Source of the DNA: Noviherbaspirillum pedocola
GTDB lineage: Bacteria > Pseudomonadota > Gammaproteobacteria > Burkholderiales > Burkholderiaceae_D
DNA: 64,000 nucleotides
NCBI RefSeq assembly: GCF_016632335.1
Contig: NZ_JAEPBG010000014.1
Location: 88,412-152,411, forward strand
Reading direction: 5' to 3'
Below are positions 7,140 to 15,897 of the stretch, one piece after another (position 1 is the stretch's first letter; each line of letters begins with the position of its first letter). The position numbers and the translations under genes are program-made. The notes under the pieces were generated by a model that was not told the DNA's origin, made no database searches, and was given only the letters and a program-made list of their open reading frames with translations.

Positions 7140-8918
7140 TTAACCTGAGACAAGGGTGGTTGAAGAATTACGCTGCGAGGCCAGCTTTTGCAGCATGGCC
7201 ACCAGCTCGTCACGGAATACCGGTTTGATGAAGAACGCGTCCGCGCCCAGCGCCAGGCCCTTGGCCTTGTCGTCGACCTCGGTCACGACGATGACCGGAA
7301 TGCCGGAGCGCACCGGATCGGCCTTGAGCCGCGCAAGCCATCCCCACGCGTCTTCACTGCCAAGGTGAATATCGAGCAGCAAAGCTGCCGGCATCATACT
7401 CTCCAGCGCCCGTTCCGCTTCCCAGATGCTGCGCACCAGGATCGGCCGGAATTCGCTGCCGGACAGATACTTCTCATACAGCAGCTGGGTCTGCACATTG
7501 TCTTCAACGATGAGCAGCGGCGTCGTGCCGCTTTCCTGCTGCGCCGGCTCGGCCGCGGCCGGCTGCGCGGGCTGACCGTAGCGCAATGGAAGCACTACCG
7601 AGAAGATCGAGCCGCGGCCGACCTCGCTTTCGAGTTCGATGCGCCCGCCCAGCAGCAAGGCCAGTTTGCGGCACAGCGGTAGGCCAAGGCCAGTGCCTCT
7701 GACGCGCTTTTGCAGGCGGTTTTCCACCTGACCGAACTCCTCGAAGACGATCTGCTGGTTTTCCGGCGCGATGCCAAGGCCCGTGTCGCTTACCGAAAAG
7801 CACACCGCCCTTTCCTCTTCAAGCAGCTGCGCGCTGATGCGCACTTCCCCGGCTTCCGTGAACTTGAGCGCGTTCGAGATGAAGTTGCGCAGGATCTGCG
7901 ACACCTTGGCCTCATCGGTTTCCATCACGTGCACGCCGCGCGGCTCTTCGAACACCAGTTCGACGCGCTCGCCGACAAGGAGCGGCCGCAGCATGCCGCG
8001 CAGCGCGCTGAACAATTCATCGATGTCGAAGTGCGCCGGCCGTACCTCGATCTTGCCCGCTTCGATCTTGGCCAGGTCAAGCAGGTCGTTGACCAGTTCC
8101 GACAGGGACTCGCTTTGTTTCAGGATGAAGCCGATCTGCTTCTCCTGCTCGACGGTGAGTTCGCCATCGATCCGGTCCAGCAGCAACTTCGACAACGCGC
8201 GAATCGAGCTCAGAGGCGTGCGGAACTCATGGCTCATGTTGGACAGGAAGCGCGACTTCATCTCGTCCGCGCGACGCAGATGATCGGCCTTCTCATCGAG
8301 CTCGGCATACAGCGCCACGACGCCGCGGTTGGTGTCCTCGAGCTCTCGCGTGAGCTGCATCAGTTCTTCCTGCCGCGCCTTGAGTTCGGCCAGCGTCTGC
8401 AGCAGCTCCTGGTTCTGTCGTTGCAGTTCGACGATGGGAGCATTCTCGTCATTCGGTTCGGCAAGCCGGCGGCCAATGTCGCCGAGTCCGGCGGTACTGA
8501 GCAGCGGCGCATGCGGCGGCAGCAGCTTCTTCAGCACGATCGTCGTGCCGCGCCCGGCGCCGGTATCGATGTCGAAATGGTCCATCAGGCGCTTGGCGCC
8601 GATGAGCCCAAGACCCATGCCGGTGGTCGATTGATAGCGGCCGGACAGCACCAGCTCGAGATGCGGTATGCCCGGCCCGGTATCGGCGATGGTGATGATC
8701 AGCACTTGCGGCGCGGTATTGCCTTCGATGGCAAATTCGATGCGACCGGTGCCGGCGTAATTGATCACGTTGCGCGCAAGTTCCGAGACCGCCGTAGCGA
8801 TGCGGGTCTGTTCCTGCGTTGGGAAGCCGCAGAGTTCGGCGATCTGGCGCGCGCGTCGGCGCGAGGTCACCGTGTCCATTTCATTGCGGATCGCAACGGA
8901 AAGTATGCGTATGGCCAT
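7140..8918 (-). CDS. Hybrid histidine kinase with an N-terminal RsbT-like ATPase domain
   Basis: A 592-aa protein with an unusual order of domains. Residues 1-130 form an anti-sigma/RsbT-like GHKL domain (ELARNVINYAG, DTGPGIP, TGMGLGLIGAKRL). A coiled coil follows at about 160-230. HisKA is next (FLSNMSHEFRTPLSSI), then a second GHKL ATPase (NFISNALKF, DTGLGIAPE, GTGLGLPLCRKL) and a C-terminal receiver at about 470-580 (LLLDIHLGSEDAW). The duplicated GHKL fold suggests that a serine-kinase switch domain senses RsbS/RsbR-type partners and gates the histidine kinase. It starts 7 bp after the phosphatase gene. Confidence 0.88.
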   Translation of the reverse strand: MAIRILSVAIRNEMDTVTSRRRARQIAELCGFPTQEQTRIATAVSELARNVINYAGTGRIEFAIEGNTAPQVLIITIADTGPGIPHLELVLSGRYQSTTGMGLGLIGAKRLMDHFDIDTGAGRGTTIVLKKLLPPHAPLLSTAGLGDIGRRLAEPNDENAPIVELQRQNQELLQTLAELKARQEELMQLTRELEDTNRGVVALYAELDEKADHLRRADEMKSRFLSNMSHEFRTPLSSIRALSKLLLDRIDGELTVEQEKQIGFILKQSESLSELVNDLLDLAKIEAGKIEVRPAHFDIDELFSALRGMLRPLLVGERVELVFEEPRGVHVMETDEAKVSQILRNFISNALKFTEAGEVRISAQLLEEERAVCFSVSDTGLGIAPENQQIVFEEFGQVENRLQKRVRGTGLGLPLCRKLALLLGGRIELESEVGRGSIFSVVLPLRYGQPAQPAAAEPAQQESGTTPLLIVEDNVQTQLLYEKYLSGSEFRPILVRSIWEAERALESMMPAALLLDIHLGSEDAWGWLARLKADPVRSGIPVIVVTEVDDKAKGLALGADAFFIKPVFRDELVAMLQKLASQRNSSTTLVSG

Positions 8919-8924
8919 ATCGCC

Positions 8925-9968
8925 TCAGCCTCCGTGCTCGCGCACAACCAGCACCGTGACATCGTCGCGGCCGCGCGCAAAGTCCCGGTACAGCACCGCT
9001 GCAATCACGCTCGGATGACGCTCGGTCAGGCCCGGATAGCGGTTCAGATCCCAGCGGGTATTGAGCCCGTCCGAGCACAGCACCAGCAGGCTGCCCGGCC
9101 GCCAGGGTTGCGTGAACTCCTGGATCTTGTGCGCATTGCCGCCGACGATGCCGTTGTGCGACACCATCTGCCGCCGAGTGCCGCCGACAATAGCGCTGCC
9201 GGATTCATACACGCTGGCCATGATGTTGCCGACGCCGCAAAAGCGCAGTTCATCCTCGATCAGATCGATGCGCAGCAGCGCCGCGGCCGCGCCGCGCGTA
9301 CCGCGCAGGCCGGCATGAACATCCTGCATCAACGCGCCGGGCAGTTGCTCGGGATGGCGTTCGACGATCTCGGCCGCCGCTTCCGAGGCCGCTGCCGCTT
9401 GCGGTCCGTGGCCCAGGCCATCCGCCACCAGCGCGGTGACCAGTGTCGGCCCGGCGGCCACGGCCCAGGCATCGCCGCACAGCGTTTCGCCGGTGATTGG
9501 CAGACAGACCGCGCCTATGTCGATGGCGCTCGGCGCTCCTGCGCCGCCACGGCCGTAGATGCGCATCGCGATCACGGTGCCCTGCCCTGGCGCGGTATGG
9601 ATGTCGAAGAAGTCTGTGCCGCGCTGCATCGCGCCCAGGCCAATGCCATAGCTACCGGCGGTGGTGTGCCCGTCGGCGGCGCTGCGCGCGAAATTGGCCA
9701 TGCCGGGCCCGCGGTCGATGGCGATGATTTCGATGCCGGGCCTGCCGTCAACGACCAGCGGCCGGGCAAGAATCTCGCCGCGCCCGGCATGCTTGAGGAT
9801 ATTGGTGGCGGCTTCGGTGGTGGCCAATGCGACCTGGCCGCAGGCAACTTCATCCAGCGCAATGCGAGCACAGATGTCGGCAGCCATGCGCCGCGCTGCG
9901 CCGACGGCGCTGGAATCAGCGACCTCGACGGCGAGCTGGCGCTGCCGCGCGCTCAGTACGGTTTCCAT
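8925..9968 (-). CDS. RsbX/SpoIIE-like phosphatase with N-terminal GHKL domain
   Basis: A 347-aa protein. Residues 1-140 form an RsbT/RsbW-like GHKL domain (ATTEAATNILKHAG, DRGPGMANF, GSYGIGLGAM). Residues 150-347 form a PP2C-type serine phosphatase domain with metal-binding Asp residues in ADGLGHGP, CSDGL and ARGRDDVTVLVV. In stressosome systems RsbX removes phosphate from RsbR/RsbS and resets the complex; here it is fused to a kinase-like domain. It overlaps rsbT by 16 bp, indicating coupled translation. Calling it RsbX rests on context, since RsbU-type phosphatases share the fold. Confidence 0.85.
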   Translation of the reverse strand: METVLSARQRQLAVEVADSSAVGAARRMAADICARIALDEVACGQVALATTEAATNILKHAGRGEILARPLVVDGRPGIEIIAIDRGPGMANFARSAADGHTTAGSYGIGLGAMQRGTDFFDIHTAPGQGTVIAMRIYGRGGAGAPSAIDIGAVCLPITGETLCGDAWAVAAGPTLVTALVADGLGHGPQAAAASEAAAEIVERHPEQLPGALMQDVHAGLRGTRGAAAALLRIDLIEDELRFCGVGNIMASVYESGSAIVGGTRRQMVSHNGIVGGNAHKIQEFTQPWRPGSLLVLCSDGLNTRWDLNRYPGLTERHPSVIAAVLYRDFARGRDDVTVLVVREHGG

Positions 9969-10369
9969 TTGGTGATTCTGACTGTGGTGCCCTTGCCCGG
10001 TTCCGAGGTGATCTCGAATTCATCCGAGAGCCGCTTCGCGCCGCCCAATCCCAGCCCCATGCCGCCGCCGCTGGTGTAGCCATCGGTCATGGCCTGCTCG
10101 ATATCGGCGATACCAGGGCCATGATCGATGAATACCAGCGATACGCCCTTGCGGCCGCCGTTCTGCAGGTTGATCAGGTGCGCCTCGCCGCCGCCGCCGT
10201 ACTTGACCGTATTGCGCGCCAGTTCACTGGCCGCAGTGACGAGCTTGGTCTGATCGACCAGGCTGAATCCCTGGCTCACCAGGCAGGTCCGCGCCGCCTG
10301 GCGCAGACGGACGACATCTTCGTCCGAGCGTAAGGGCACTACGACAACGTCCATGTCCTTCATACCCAA
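9953..10369 (-). CDS. rsbT: RsbT-type serine/threonine switch kinase
   Basis: A 138-aa single-domain GHKL kinase with N box SELARNTVKYGGGG, G1 box DHGPGIADIE and G2 box SGGGMGLGLGGAKRLSDEF. In stressosomes RsbT phosphorylates RsbS and RsbR, leaves the complex and activates a downstream partner. It lies between rsbS and the phosphatase, the canonical order. The 10369 start is a TTG spaced about 8 nt from AAAGG; ATG codons at 10363 and 10354 are alternatives. Confidence 0.88.
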   Translation of the reverse strand: MGMKDMDVVVVPLRSDEDVVRLRQAARTCLVSQGFSLVDQTKLVTAASELARNTVKYGGGGEAHLINLQNGGRKGVSLVFIDHGPGIADIEQAMTDGYTSGGGMGLGLGGAKRLSDEFEITSEPGKGTTVRITKWKPY

Positions 10370-10449
10370 AACGATTGCCTTTCAAAAAGCGGTGGCAGGA
10401 TAGGCGCCGGCATCATGAGTTTCATACCGCGCTCTCCATGACGCCGATC

Positions 10450-10803
10450 TCATTCAGCCTGGCGCAGCAGCTGCACGCCGCGCTCGACATTGAGCGCGGT
10501 GCGCACGCCTTCGAGCTTCAGGCCGAGCTCCACCAGCGTGATCGCCACTGCCGGCTGCATGCCGACGACGACGGTCTTCGCATCCAGCACGCGCGCCATC
10601 GCGGCGGTATTGCTGATCATGCGGCCGATGAAGGAATCGACGATGTCGAGCGCCGAGATGTCGATCAGCACGCCGGTGGCCCGGTCCTTCACGATGCGCG
10701 CGGTCAGGTCATCCTGCAGCGTCATCGCCAGGCGGTCGTGCATGTCGACCTGGATCGTCACCAGGAGCAGGTCCCCCATCTTGAGGATAGGAATGCGGTC
10801 CAT
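10450..10803 (-). CDS. rsbS: RsbS-type STAS antagonist
   Basis: A 117-aa single STAS-domain protein, beginning MDRIPILKMGDLLLVTIQVD. The segment VLIDISALDIVDSFIGR holds Ser57, aligned with the RsbT-phosphorylated Ser59 of Bacillus subtilis RsbS. The rest (VVGMQPAVAITLVELGLKL) is also typical of the family. It forms the minimal stressosome core with RsbR and binds RsbT. Position between rsbR (11-bp gap) and rsbT is canonical. No defect is seen. Confidence 0.9.
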   Translation of the reverse strand: MDRIPILKMGDLLLVTIQVDMHDRLAMTLQDDLTARIVKDRATGVLIDISALDIVDSFIGRMISNTAAMARVLDAKTVVVGMQPAVAITLVELGLKLEGVRTALNVERGVQLLRQAE

Positions 10804-10814
10804 TGGCGTCGCCT

Positions 10815-11711
10815 TCAGCCGCGCAGATCGCGGGTGTCACGCACATCGCGGATGTCGCGCGTATCGACGACGCCGGCGCCGGTGCGCTTCAATGCGATCT
10901 GGAAGGCATCGGCCAGCGTGGCCTTGGTGACCACATCCTCCAGATTCACGCCGAGGTGCACGATGGTCTGCGCGATCTGGGGGCGGATGCCGCTGATGAT
11001 GCAGTCCGCGCCCATGAGCCGGGCGGCGGCGACGGTCTTCAGCAGATGCTGCGCCACCAGGGTGTCGACGGTAGGCACGCCGGTGATGTCGACGATGGCG
11101 ATCGCAGCGCCGGTGTCGATGATCTTCTGCAGCAGGTTTTCCATCACGATCTGCGTGCGCGCCGAATCGAGCGTGCCGATCAGGGGCACCGCGAGGATGT
11201 TCTTCCACAGTTGCACCACCGGCGTGGAAAGCTCGAGCAATTCCTGCTGCTGGCGCAGGATGACCTGCTCGCGGGCTTTCAAGTGCTGGTCGATGGTGTA
11301 CAGGCCGAGCGCATCGAACAGCTCGCCGGTGTTGGCGGTTTCTTCGGCCAGCGCCACCGGGTCGGCTGCCATCTGCACGCGCAGCAGGCGGAACAGCGGT
11401 TCCTTCAGCGAAAACACGAAGGTGGCGGTATCGAGCGCGGTGAAGCCCTGGCGCAGGCGCGACTGCGAGATTTCATTCAGCAGATTGCGCACCTCGTCCC
11501 AGGACGGAGCCTTGGTGTCATAGGTCGCGCCCTGCTTGACCGCGTCGACGATCAGTGGAAGAAGGCGCTGTGCCTGCTGGCGCATTTCGGCTTCGGCATT
11601 GCGGTCGCGCCGCACGATGCGGGAGAACATGCCTTCCAGCCAGCCCTCGAGCAGCGCCTGCTGGTTGTCCTGAATGACGGTGGCGAGATAGCCCGTGGTT
11701 TCCCTGGTCAT
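10815..11711 (-). CDS. rsbR: RsbR-type stressosome co-antagonist with C-terminal (DxR)5 tail
   Basis: A 298-aa protein. The N-terminal half (about 1-150) is an RsbR-like non-haem-globin or sensory helical domain. The C-terminal STAS domain contains VPLIGTLDSARTQ and VDITGVPTVDTLVAQHLL; Thr217 matches RsbR Thr205, and the Thr171-equivalent position appears to be Ser183 (from memory of the Bacillus protein). The extreme C-terminus is a repeat of Asp-x-Arg triplets (10818-10865) not normally present. It is the first gene of the rsbR-S-T-X-kinase-kinase operon; it starts from MTRETTGYLA. No haem ligand could be judged. Confidence 0.88.
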   Translation of the reverse strand: MTRETTGYLATVIQDNQQALLEGWLEGMFSRIVRRDRNAEAEMRQQAQRLLPLIVDAVKQGATYDTKAPSWDEVRNLLNEISQSRLRQGFTALDTATFVFSLKEPLFRLLRVQMAADPVALAEETANTGELFDALGLYTIDQHLKAREQVILRQQQELLELSTPVVQLWKNILAVPLIGTLDSARTQIVMENLLQKIIDTGAAIAIVDITGVPTVDTLVAQHLLKTVAAARLMGADCIISGIRPQIAQTIVHLGVNLEDVVTKATLADAFQIALKRTGAGVVDTRDIRDVRDTRDLRG

Positions 11712-11930
11712 TGAGCTTCCTGTTTTTTTGATGGAATGGATAGGTCTTGGATGCCCGCAACGCGCGTGGGCGCCTGTGCGCGAGCCAAGCTCAAGAGGGA
11801 GGATGCTACGGCAAGGGTAGGGAGCTCATCCGTAATTCGCGCCGGGTATTGACGAATATCAATGCCTGCGTGAAAAACCGGCCTAGCCGCTTGCGATGTT
11901 TCCCCGGCAAGTCTTGTTACCATCGCGGGA
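11712..11930. other. Divergent intergenic region between rsbR and an MFS gene
   Basis: About 220 bp that must hold the promoters of the stressosome operon (minus) and the MFS gene (plus). Only a weak -35/-10 candidate (TTGCGA, 18 bp, TGTTAC, ending near 11923) is seen for the MFS gene. No clear palindrome was found. Confidence 0.4.
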
Positions 11931-11948
11931 ATGGAGGACATCACAACA

Positions 11949-13154
11949 ATGCAGGCTGCGCGCTCGCGCAAGCGCATCATCGCCAGCCTCGGCGCGACGC
12001 AGATCATGGCCTGGGGCTCACTGTTCTATGCGTTTTCCGTGCTTGGCCCCGAGATCCTGCGCGAACTCGGCTGGCGGCCGGAGCTGGTCTTTGGCGCATT
12101 TTCCTGGGGCTTGCTGGTGTCGGGCCTGGCGGCCACGCCCGCCGGCGCCCTGATCGATCGCTACGGCGGCGCGCGCGTCATGAGCGCAGGGTCGCTGCTC
12201 TGCGGCGCCGGGCTGATCCTGCTATCGCGCAGTTATGCGCTGGCTTCGTATTACGCCGCCTGGACGCTGCTTGGCATCGGCATGTCGGCAACGCTGTACG
12301 AAGCAGCCTTCGCCACGATCAACCGGGAACTGCGCGAGCGCGCACGCGCCGGCATTTCCACGCTCACGCTGTTCGGCGGATTTGCCAGCACGGTGTTCTG
12401 GCCGCTGACGGTGAAGCTCGATGCCGCGCTCGGCTGGCGCGATACCTATCTGGTCTATGGCTTGCTGCAACTGGTGCTGTGCCTGCCGCTGCATCTGACC
12501 CTGCCGCGGCGCAACGTATCGAACACGGCCAAGGTCAAACCGGGAGCGCAGCCAGACTTCCGCCTGAAGGATGCGCTGCGTCTGCGCGCTTTCTGGCTGC
12601 TGGCAGCGGCATTCGCCTTGAACAGCTTTGTCTTCACCGGGCTGGCGGTGCATCTGATTCCGCTGCTGCGACGTCTTGGCCATCCGTTGGCCCCCGTGGT
12701 GTTCTGGACAGCCGTCATCGGTCCGATGCAAGTCCTGGGACGCATCGGTGAAATGCGCTTTGCCGGCCGCATGCTGCCGCAGCGGGTGGGACGCTTCACC
12801 TTCGCGTTGCTGCCGCTGTCGCTGGGCCTGCTGCTGTTGGCTGGCGGCTGGCTGCCGACGGTTGCGCTGTTCTGCGTGCTGTACGGGCTGTCGAACGGCA
12901 TCATGACCATCGTGCGCGGTACCGTGCCGCTGCAGTTGTTCGGCCATGCGCACTATGGCGCCATCGCCGGCGCGCTGGCCGGGCCGAATTTGTTGTGCCA
13001 GGCGATGGCGCCGCTGGCGATCGCGTCGCTGCTCGATGGCGGGCTCAGCCCAGGACGGTTGCTGGCAGGCCTGCTGGTGGTGTCGATGCTGTCGATGAGT
13101 TTCTTTGCCGTAGCGACCCGAAAGGGAAAGGCTCGCGGCGTTTCACGTTCCTGA
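11949..13154 (+). CDS. MFS transporter
   Basis: A hydrophobic protein of about 400 residues with some 12 membrane segments. The loop 2-3 signature is GALIDRYGGARVM, and a polar central loop near residue 190 (RRNVSNTAKVKPGAQPDFR) divides the two six-helix halves. GGAGG lies about 10 nt before the ATG at 11949, so this start is preferred to the ATG at 11931, which overlaps the ribosome-binding site. The profile resembles the monocarboxylate/oxalate-like MFS branch, but the substrate cannot be assigned. It is transcribed alone, divergent from the stressosome operon. Confidence 0.8.
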   Translation: MQAARSRKRIIASLGATQIMAWGSLFYAFSVLGPEILRELGWRPELVFGAFSWGLLVSGLAATPAGALIDRYGGARVMSAGSLLCGAGLILLSRSYALASYYAAWTLLGIGMSATLYEAAFATINRELRERARAGISTLTLFGGFASTVFWPLTVKLDAALGWRDTYLVYGLLQLVLCLPLHLTLPRRNVSNTAKVKPGAQPDFRLKDALRLRAFWLLAAAFALNSFVFTGLAVHLIPLLRRLGHPLAPVVFWTAVIGPMQVLGRIGEMRFAGRMLPQRVGRFTFALLPLSLGLLLLAGGWLPTVALFCVLYGLSNGIMTIVRGTVPLQLFGHAHYGAIAGALAGPNLLCQAMAPLAIASLLDGGLSPGRLLAGLLVVSMLSMSFFAVATRKGKARGVSRS

Positions 13155-13238
13155 GGCTGCATGGCCATTTGTGCGCATGCGGAACCTGTTACTTGATGCG
13201 TAACTAAAGCTGTCCTTGAACATCGACGCGAGGAACGC

Positions 13239-15851
13239 ATGATACCTACATCTAACAGCACAGCCACGAGGTCCGGACCTCGTTACAAAAATTCAGAAGG
13301 CTTTTCCTCTTCCAGAGCCGATACATTCGCGAAGCTGGGGGAAAGTGCGCTACCGCCATTTCCACCTGGCGCGGATTTCGGCAACTACGGTCTGCTGCGA
13401 CGTTTCGCGCGTGAAGGCGATGCCGTGCTCGTCGGTTCGAAATTCGACCTTTTGGTGCGATCTTGCGCGAAACGCGGCTATTTCGACGTGCTGAGCTGGA
13501 TGCTTGCGAGAACAGGAACGCAAACGCTCAAATTCAAAATCCAGAAACTTGTCAAGGCAGAGCGCTTGCAGCCCTTGATGGAATGGACACGCACCTTGCC
13601 TGTCAAGCTCAATCTCGAGCTCTCGTGCTCCGGGCTCGTCTCACATCCGGCCGAGCTAACGGAAGGGCTCAAGCACAACCCCAACATCCGCGGCATGCAT
13701 ATCGACTGCGAGCCGGGCGACGTCGATAAGCTTGCAGAGCTTCACTTTCATGCGTTTGTGCTCGAGTCCCTGGCAACATGCCCGTCTCTTGAAACCCTGT
13801 ATTGTCGGATGAGCGATCCCGATATTCGCAACCTGACGACTCTGCTCAAAGAAACCGAGAGCCTGACATCGCTGTCGCTCCAGATATCGCATATCCCTCA
13901 ACCTTTTATTAATAAACATTTCAGTGAACTGGGCAGCGCTTTTGCAGCATGCCGCACTCTGACGAGATTCCATATTTCTTCCAATAATTTGCCGCTTGCT
14001 TTCCGGCCTGAATGGGACCTGGTCTTTTCCCGATTGCTTGCAAGCCCGTACTTGCAAACGCTAACCCTGGAAGACTGGAAGCCCACTCCGGCAGGCATGG
14101 CTGCATTCGCCCAAGCCTTGAAAAAGAACAGCACATTGCAGTCCCTGAGCATCACGCTCAGCGAGTTAACCGACGCGGATGCGAAGGTTTTGGCAGAAGG
14201 GCTGAAAGGCAATTCGTCGCTGACTGAGTTGCGCTGTGTAAATTGTAGATTGCAAGCGGAAGGTGTTACGGCGCTGCTTTCCGTTGCAGGCAGCCACACG
14301 CGAATCCGCAAGCTTGATGTCTCCATGAATTGCGTGCAAGCGAAAGCGATGGGAGAAGTGGCTTCCGCCTTGCTTCAAAACCGGTCACTGGAATTCCTTG
14401 TTCTGGGAGACTCTCTTTATGATCTCGGAGAGAATCATTCCAACTTCGTTAGAGATCTGGTACCAGCGATCAGAGCGAACGGCCGCCTTCGCTTGCTATG
14501 CATCTCTAGTAGAAATCTTTCGCAAGACATTTTGCAGATGCTGAGCTTGCGGCAGCTGCATCAAGAGATGCCGCACCTGGAAATCCAGCTCGATGGGAAA
14601 ACGCTGGACTGGGAACAGCATCGTGTCACTGTCATCTCAAAACTGCACCTGCTCAAAACAGTAGCGCAAATCGATGGGGGCCAGTCAGGCCCTGACACGG
14701 GACGGGCTCCAGGCAGCGATATTAGATTGCGGCAAGAGGACTGGGACGCTCTGCGTCCCTTGCTGGACCCACCAGTCTCTGGCAACCCTTGGCCACGTCC
14801 TGAAAACGCGCTGCGCCCCATCACCGCGTCTCACTTCGAAGCTATCGATAGCACCCGTGCACGGTATATCTCAACATCCGACTTCCCCGGCTTCGATCTG
14901 ACCGACGACACTGGCACAATCACCCGCTTCACCACTCTGGTCCGGGACGAGCTGATCATCAGCGGCAAGCAACGCTACGAACCCGAATTCGATCGCGTCT
15001 TCCCGATCCGCCATCCCGGCAATCCGAGCCTCGTGCATCCCGACTATGCGAATGAAAACGATCCCCGCAAATGCGGCGGGAAGGTCAGGCTTCGAGGCAT
15101 CGGCTTCTACAAGGACTCCGGCGCATCCATGAGCAAATCGTATCTCTGGAACGAGCTCAAAAAAAATTTCCCTGGCCATCGCATTCCCGACCAGGAAGCG
15201 CTGATCGCTCTGATCAAGCAATCGGCGACAGCGGAAATCGAAGCGACACTGCACGGCAAGTTTCCGCCTTCCGCACGAAGCCTGTCGGTGGTGAAGCTGA
15301 CTCGCGAACAATGCGATGACGAGAACGAGGCTGACATGCTTGCCGGTCAATATGGCGTCGTCCTTGCAAACTATGCCGCTGATCAGCAACCGAGCCTTGA
15401 CAAGGGTAGGATCGCGGGCATTTTCGCCGGCGGCATGATGCGCACTCCCGAAGACAGGGATCTCTACGAAGCCGCATACGGCGAACAAGCGGCCAAGGAC
15501 TACGGCGCGGAGGTGCGCAAGTATGGAGGCGGAGGCAAGGACATGATCGGCTGGAATCCCTACGGCGGTGGCAATGCGCTGCAATTCTTGAATTCCACCT
15601 TTGTTCTGCACACCGATGGCGAGATGCGCGTCGATTCTGGAAGAACCAACGCCATACTGTTTCCGCTGCGGCTCGAACTGATCGACCGGCACGGCCACGA
15701 GCGAACCGAAACCATGCTGGCGGTGATTCAGGTCCGTCTAGTCGCACAAGGCAAGCAACTGAAGCTGGATTATGGTCCGGAATATCGCCTGCAGCTGCAG
15801 GCAGCGCGGAATGCCCTTCGGCCCGTCAAGCAGGAGGGAAGCACGCATTGA
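13239..15851 (+). CDS. Leucine-rich-repeat protein with SET-like C-terminal domain (effector-like)
   Basis: An 870-aa protein with no signal peptide and a Ser/Thr/Pro-rich N-terminus. Residues about 120-460 are ribonuclease-inhibitor-type leucine-rich repeats (LQSLSITLSELTDADAKVLA, SLTELRCVNCRLQAEGV). Residues about 640-850 resemble a SET methyltransferase fold: AGQYGVVLANYA (like GxG...fA), AGIFAGGMM (like the Y-x-G strand), NALQFLNSTF (like the FxNHSC knot) and KQLKLDYGPEY (like ELxxDYG). The Cys of NHSC is absent. Codon use is less GC-biased than neighbours, suggesting transfer. By architecture it could be a secreted effector acting on a eukaryotic host; secretion is not shown by the sequence. 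Confidence 0.6.
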   Translation: MIPTSNSTATRSGPRYKNSEGFSSSRADTFAKLGESALPPFPPGADFGNYGLLRRFAREGDAVLVGSKFDLLVRSCAKRGYFDVLSWMLARTGTQTLKFKIQKLVKAERLQPLMEWTRTLPVKLNLELSCSGLVSHPAELTEGLKHNPNIRGMHIDCEPGDVDKLAELHFHAFVLESLATCPSLETLYCRMSDPDIRNLTTLLKETESLTSLSLQISHIPQPFINKHFSELGSAFAACRTLTRFHISSNNLPLAFRPEWDLVFSRLLASPYLQTLTLEDWKPTPAGMAAFAQALKKNSTLQSLSITLSELTDADAKVLAEGLKGNSSLTELRCVNCRLQAEGVTALLSVAGSHTRIRKLDVSMNCVQAKAMGEVASALLQNRSLEFLVLGDSLYDLGENHSNFVRDLVPAIRANGRLRLLCISSRNLSQDILQMLSLRQLHQEMPHLEIQLDGKTLDWEQHRVTVISKLHLLKTVAQIDGGQSGPDTGRAPGSDIRLRQEDWDALRPLLDPPVSGNPWPRPENALRPITASHFEAIDSTRARYISTSDFPGFDLTDDTGTITRFTTLVRDELIISGKQRYEPEFDRVFPIRHPGNPSLVHPDYANENDPRKCGGKVRLRGIGFYKDSGASMSKSYLWNELKKNFPGHRIPDQEALIALIKQSATAEIEATLHGKFPPSARSLSVVKLTREQCDDENEADMLAGQYGVVLANYAADQQPSLDKGRIAGIFAGGMMRTPEDRDLYEAAYGEQAAKDYGAEVRKYGGGGKDMIGWNPYGGGNALQFLNSTFVLHTDGEMRVDSGRTNAILFPLRLELIDRHGHERTETMLAVIQVRLVAQGKQLKLDYGPEYRLQLQAARNALRPVKQEGSTH

Positions 15852-15897
15852 TCCCGCTGCGGCGGCTCGCGCCCAAGATGCACTCGGGTCTTGTGCC

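Noticed and set aside
7710..10079. A 789-codon open frame on the plus strand
   Set aside because: It is antisense to the stressosome kinase, phosphatase and RsbT genes, with no recognisable domain and typical antisense composition.
12222..12953. A 243-codon frame on the minus strand
   Set aside because: It is antisense to the MFS transporter and rich in Gln/Arg/His.
13181..13208. HrpL-type promoter (GGAACC) upstream of the LRR-SET-like gene
   Set aside because: GGAACC is present at 13181, but no CCACNNA lies at the required distance. The match is probably chance.
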